From the NCBI GenBank assembly GCA_018649885.1, contig JABIHA010000085.1:100744-164743 (forward strand): 64,000 nt of DNA. The letters run 5' to 3'. The stretch comes from Bacteriovoracaceae bacterium (lineage in GTDB: Bacteria > Bdellovibrionota > Bacteriovoracia > Bacteriovoracales > Bacteriovoracaceae). Position numbers and translations under genes: made by a program. Positions 63,219 through 64,000 of the stretch are shown in pieces (positions within the stretch are counted from its first letter, which is position 1; each line of letters begins with the position of its first letter). The notes under the pieces are model-generated. The model was not told the origin of the DNA. It did no database searches and saw only the letters and a program-made list of their open reading frames with translations.

Positions 63219-63894
63219 GCTTTGGTATCCACTCAGGAAGTGAGTGGATCAATTTTGGAATGATGTCTTTGGCCCCCGTGTGATAGTCATCTGTATTTTT
63301 TTGATAGGACTGTGGTTTTTCTAAACTAACTGTATCACTAACACCTCTAATAATGAGACATTTCACATTGTTTTTTTGGCAGACTCTTGCAATGGAGCCT
63401 GACTCCCAGTCTACAACTTTAGCACCGTACTTGGATTTGAGGTGGGGTATATCGCTCTGATCTAAATCTCTATCCGCAGATAGCATCGTCTCTCTTGTGA
63501 CTGGAAGTGGGCATGTCTCAAGCCAGCATAAATCAATATCAGTTGAATACTCTCTTATGAACTGATCGGGATCGGACATTTTTTCATACATGTCATAGAT
63601 AATGGTTTTTTCCACTAAAATGAGATCCCCTCTACTGACTTCTCCGGCAATTCCACCACATGTGCCTAGATTGAAAACTATGCTTGGGCCCCATTTTGAA
63701 ATTAAATATTGAGCCGAGGCAGCTGCATCCACTTTTCCACAGCCCCCGCGTAGAAAAACAAGGTCACCATGATAAAAATATTCACCATAAGGACACAAGC
63801 CAATCTTTTCTGGGGAGAGCGTTGACTTTGCTGCCCTCCATTCAGAATTTGCAGAAATAATAACACCAACTTGAATTTTCTTATTTTCATTCAT
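63178..63894 (-). CDS. MTA/SAH-type nucleosidase (phosphorylase superfamily)
   Basis: 238 residues. GGCGKVDAAASAQYL, FNLGTCGGIAGEVSRGDLILVE, VVDWESGSIARVCQKNNVKCLIIRGVSDT are the family pattern, including the catalytic Asp in RGVSDT and the Glu in DWES. It likely cleaves 5'-methylthioadenosine or S-adenosylhomocysteine or a related nucleoside. No Shine-Dalgarno before the ATG; TTTTTGTACT immediately precedes it, leaving the start somewhat uncertain. Overlaps the convergent protease gene. Confidence 0.8.
   Translation of the reverse strand: MNENKKIQVGVIISANSEWRAAKSTLSPEKIGLCPYGEYFYHGDLVFLRGGCGKVDAAASAQYLISKWGPSIVFNLGTCGGIAGEVSRGDLILVEKTIIYDMYEKMSDPDQFIREYSTDIDLCWLETCPLPVTRETMLSADRDLDQSDIPHLKSKYGAKVVDWESGSIARVCQKNNVKCLIIRGVSDTVSLEKPQSYQKNTDDYHTGAKDIIPKLIHSLPEWIPKLSHCNRDDHQNRV
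63227..63249 (+). terminator. Hairpin just after the metzincin gene
   Basis: ATCCACTCA (63227-63235) and TGAGTGGAT (63241-63249) form a perfect 9-bp stem with loop GGAAG, then CAATTTT. It lies 9 bases after the stop of the plus-strand gene, within the coding end of the convergent nucleosidase. Likely a terminator for the protease transcript. Confidence 0.55.
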
Positions 63895-63898
63895 AGTA

Positions 63899-63923
63899 CA
63901 AAAATGAGCACTGAGTGCTCATT
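63899..63923 (-). terminator. Palindromic terminator between the binding-protein fragment and nucleosidase
   Basis: AATGAGCACT (63903-63912) and AGTGCTCATT (63914-63923) are perfect inverted repeats, preceded on the plus strand by a run of A (63900-63904), which gives a U-run on the minus strand. It overlaps the stop of the upstream fragment and ends 5 bases before the nucleosidase ATG. It could alternatively be an operator. Confidence 0.55.
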
Positions 63924-63999
63924 ACTTGAATTCAACCCAAGTGAAAATATCGTGTCCTAGTGGGTCCATTTTATATCCACTTAAGTTTTTCGACATTGC
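63922..63999 (-). CDS. C-terminal fragment, probable family-5 solute-binding protein
   Basis: The frame is open from the window edge to a TAA at 63922-63924. The 25-residue tail contains LSGYKMDPLGHDIFTWVEFK, which resembles the GYxxDPxG...FTWV end of oligopeptide/dipeptide binding proteins. Only the end is in the window, so identity is tentative. It may be the missing binding protein for the OppBCDF importer at 51013-54857, though it is not adjacent. Confidence 0.45.
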   Translation of the reverse strand, partial: AMSKNLSGYKMDPLGHDIFTWVEFK

Positions 64000-64000
64000 T

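Noticed and set aside
1-64000. CRISPR arrays, tRNA/rRNA genes, insertion sequences and phage genes
   Set aside because: None was seen on reading both strands; no repeat-spacer pattern, transposase, integrase or cloverleaf was recognised. A dedicated search (tRNAscan, CRISPR finder) would be needed to exclude divergent ones.

Overview
The window looks like chromosomal core sequence from a low-GC Gram-negative bacterium. Outer-membrane beta-barrels, lipoproteins and many exported proteases and nucleases suggest a predatory Bdellovibrionota member of the Bacteriovorax/Halobacteriovorax type. That placement is an inference from gene content: a mevalonate operon, a PrkA-YeaH-SpoVR operon, a ceramidase-like protein, an M23 peptidase next to SecA, and numerous secreted hydrolases. 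No rRNA, tRNA, CRISPR array, insertion sequence or prophage was recognised. Coding density is very high: no gene-free stretch exceeds 300 bases, and five convergent gene pairs overlap at their stop codons.

Layout. 0-7.6 kb: a U32-family protein, an exported HExxH metallopeptidase, exported unknowns, a Sel1-repeat protein, an RNA methyltransferase, then (after a 105-bp inverted-repeat element) a DOMON-like protein and an RsmI-like methyltransferase. 7.7-13.1 kb: a five-gene mevalonate/isoprenoid operon (fni, mvaA, a GYDIA-family GHMP kinase, mvaD, mevalonate kinase) with overlapping genes; HMG-CoA synthase is not here. 13-20 kb: Zn alcohol dehydrogenase, a 1025-residue exported protein of unknown function, a crotonase, a CheY-like receiver, thioredoxin reductase with a small poly-Glu protein. 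20-32.9 kb: two related outer-membrane proteins, a polar amino-acid ABC importer, a soluble hybrid histidine kinase, an EF-hand exported protein, two more beta-barrels, and an SDR.

33-40.5 kb: glycerol-3-phosphate dehydrogenase, an acidic protein with a YbjQ-like C-terminus, SecA, an M23 peptidase and a DUF4360-like protein. 40.6-46.4 kb: a PP2C phosphatase divergent from prkA-yeaH-spoVR, which ends in a strong terminator. 46.5-51 kb: an abundant-looking exported protein, a ceramidase-family membrane protein, a subtilisin-family protease and a secreted endonuclease I. 51-54.9 kb: an oligopeptide/dipeptide ABC importer (FDCB) without its binding protein. 55-60.6 kb: a membrane glycosyltransferase-like group (Agl23-like, GT2, GT-C-like, and a KPVIYLYP-domain membrane protein). 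60.7-64 kb: a metzincin-type lipoprotein protease, an MTA/SAH-type nucleosidase, and the C-terminal end of what looks like a family-5 solute-binding protein.

Main themes are isoprenoid synthesis by mevalonate, nutrient import (amino acids and peptides), signalling (hybrid kinase, CheY-like receiver, PrkA/PP2C) and export of hydrolases with a SecA-centred neighbourhood. The less explained items are the long exported protein, the paired barrel proteins, the permease with a biotinyl/lipoyl-like insert, the glycosyltransferase cluster and several clear inverted repeats.
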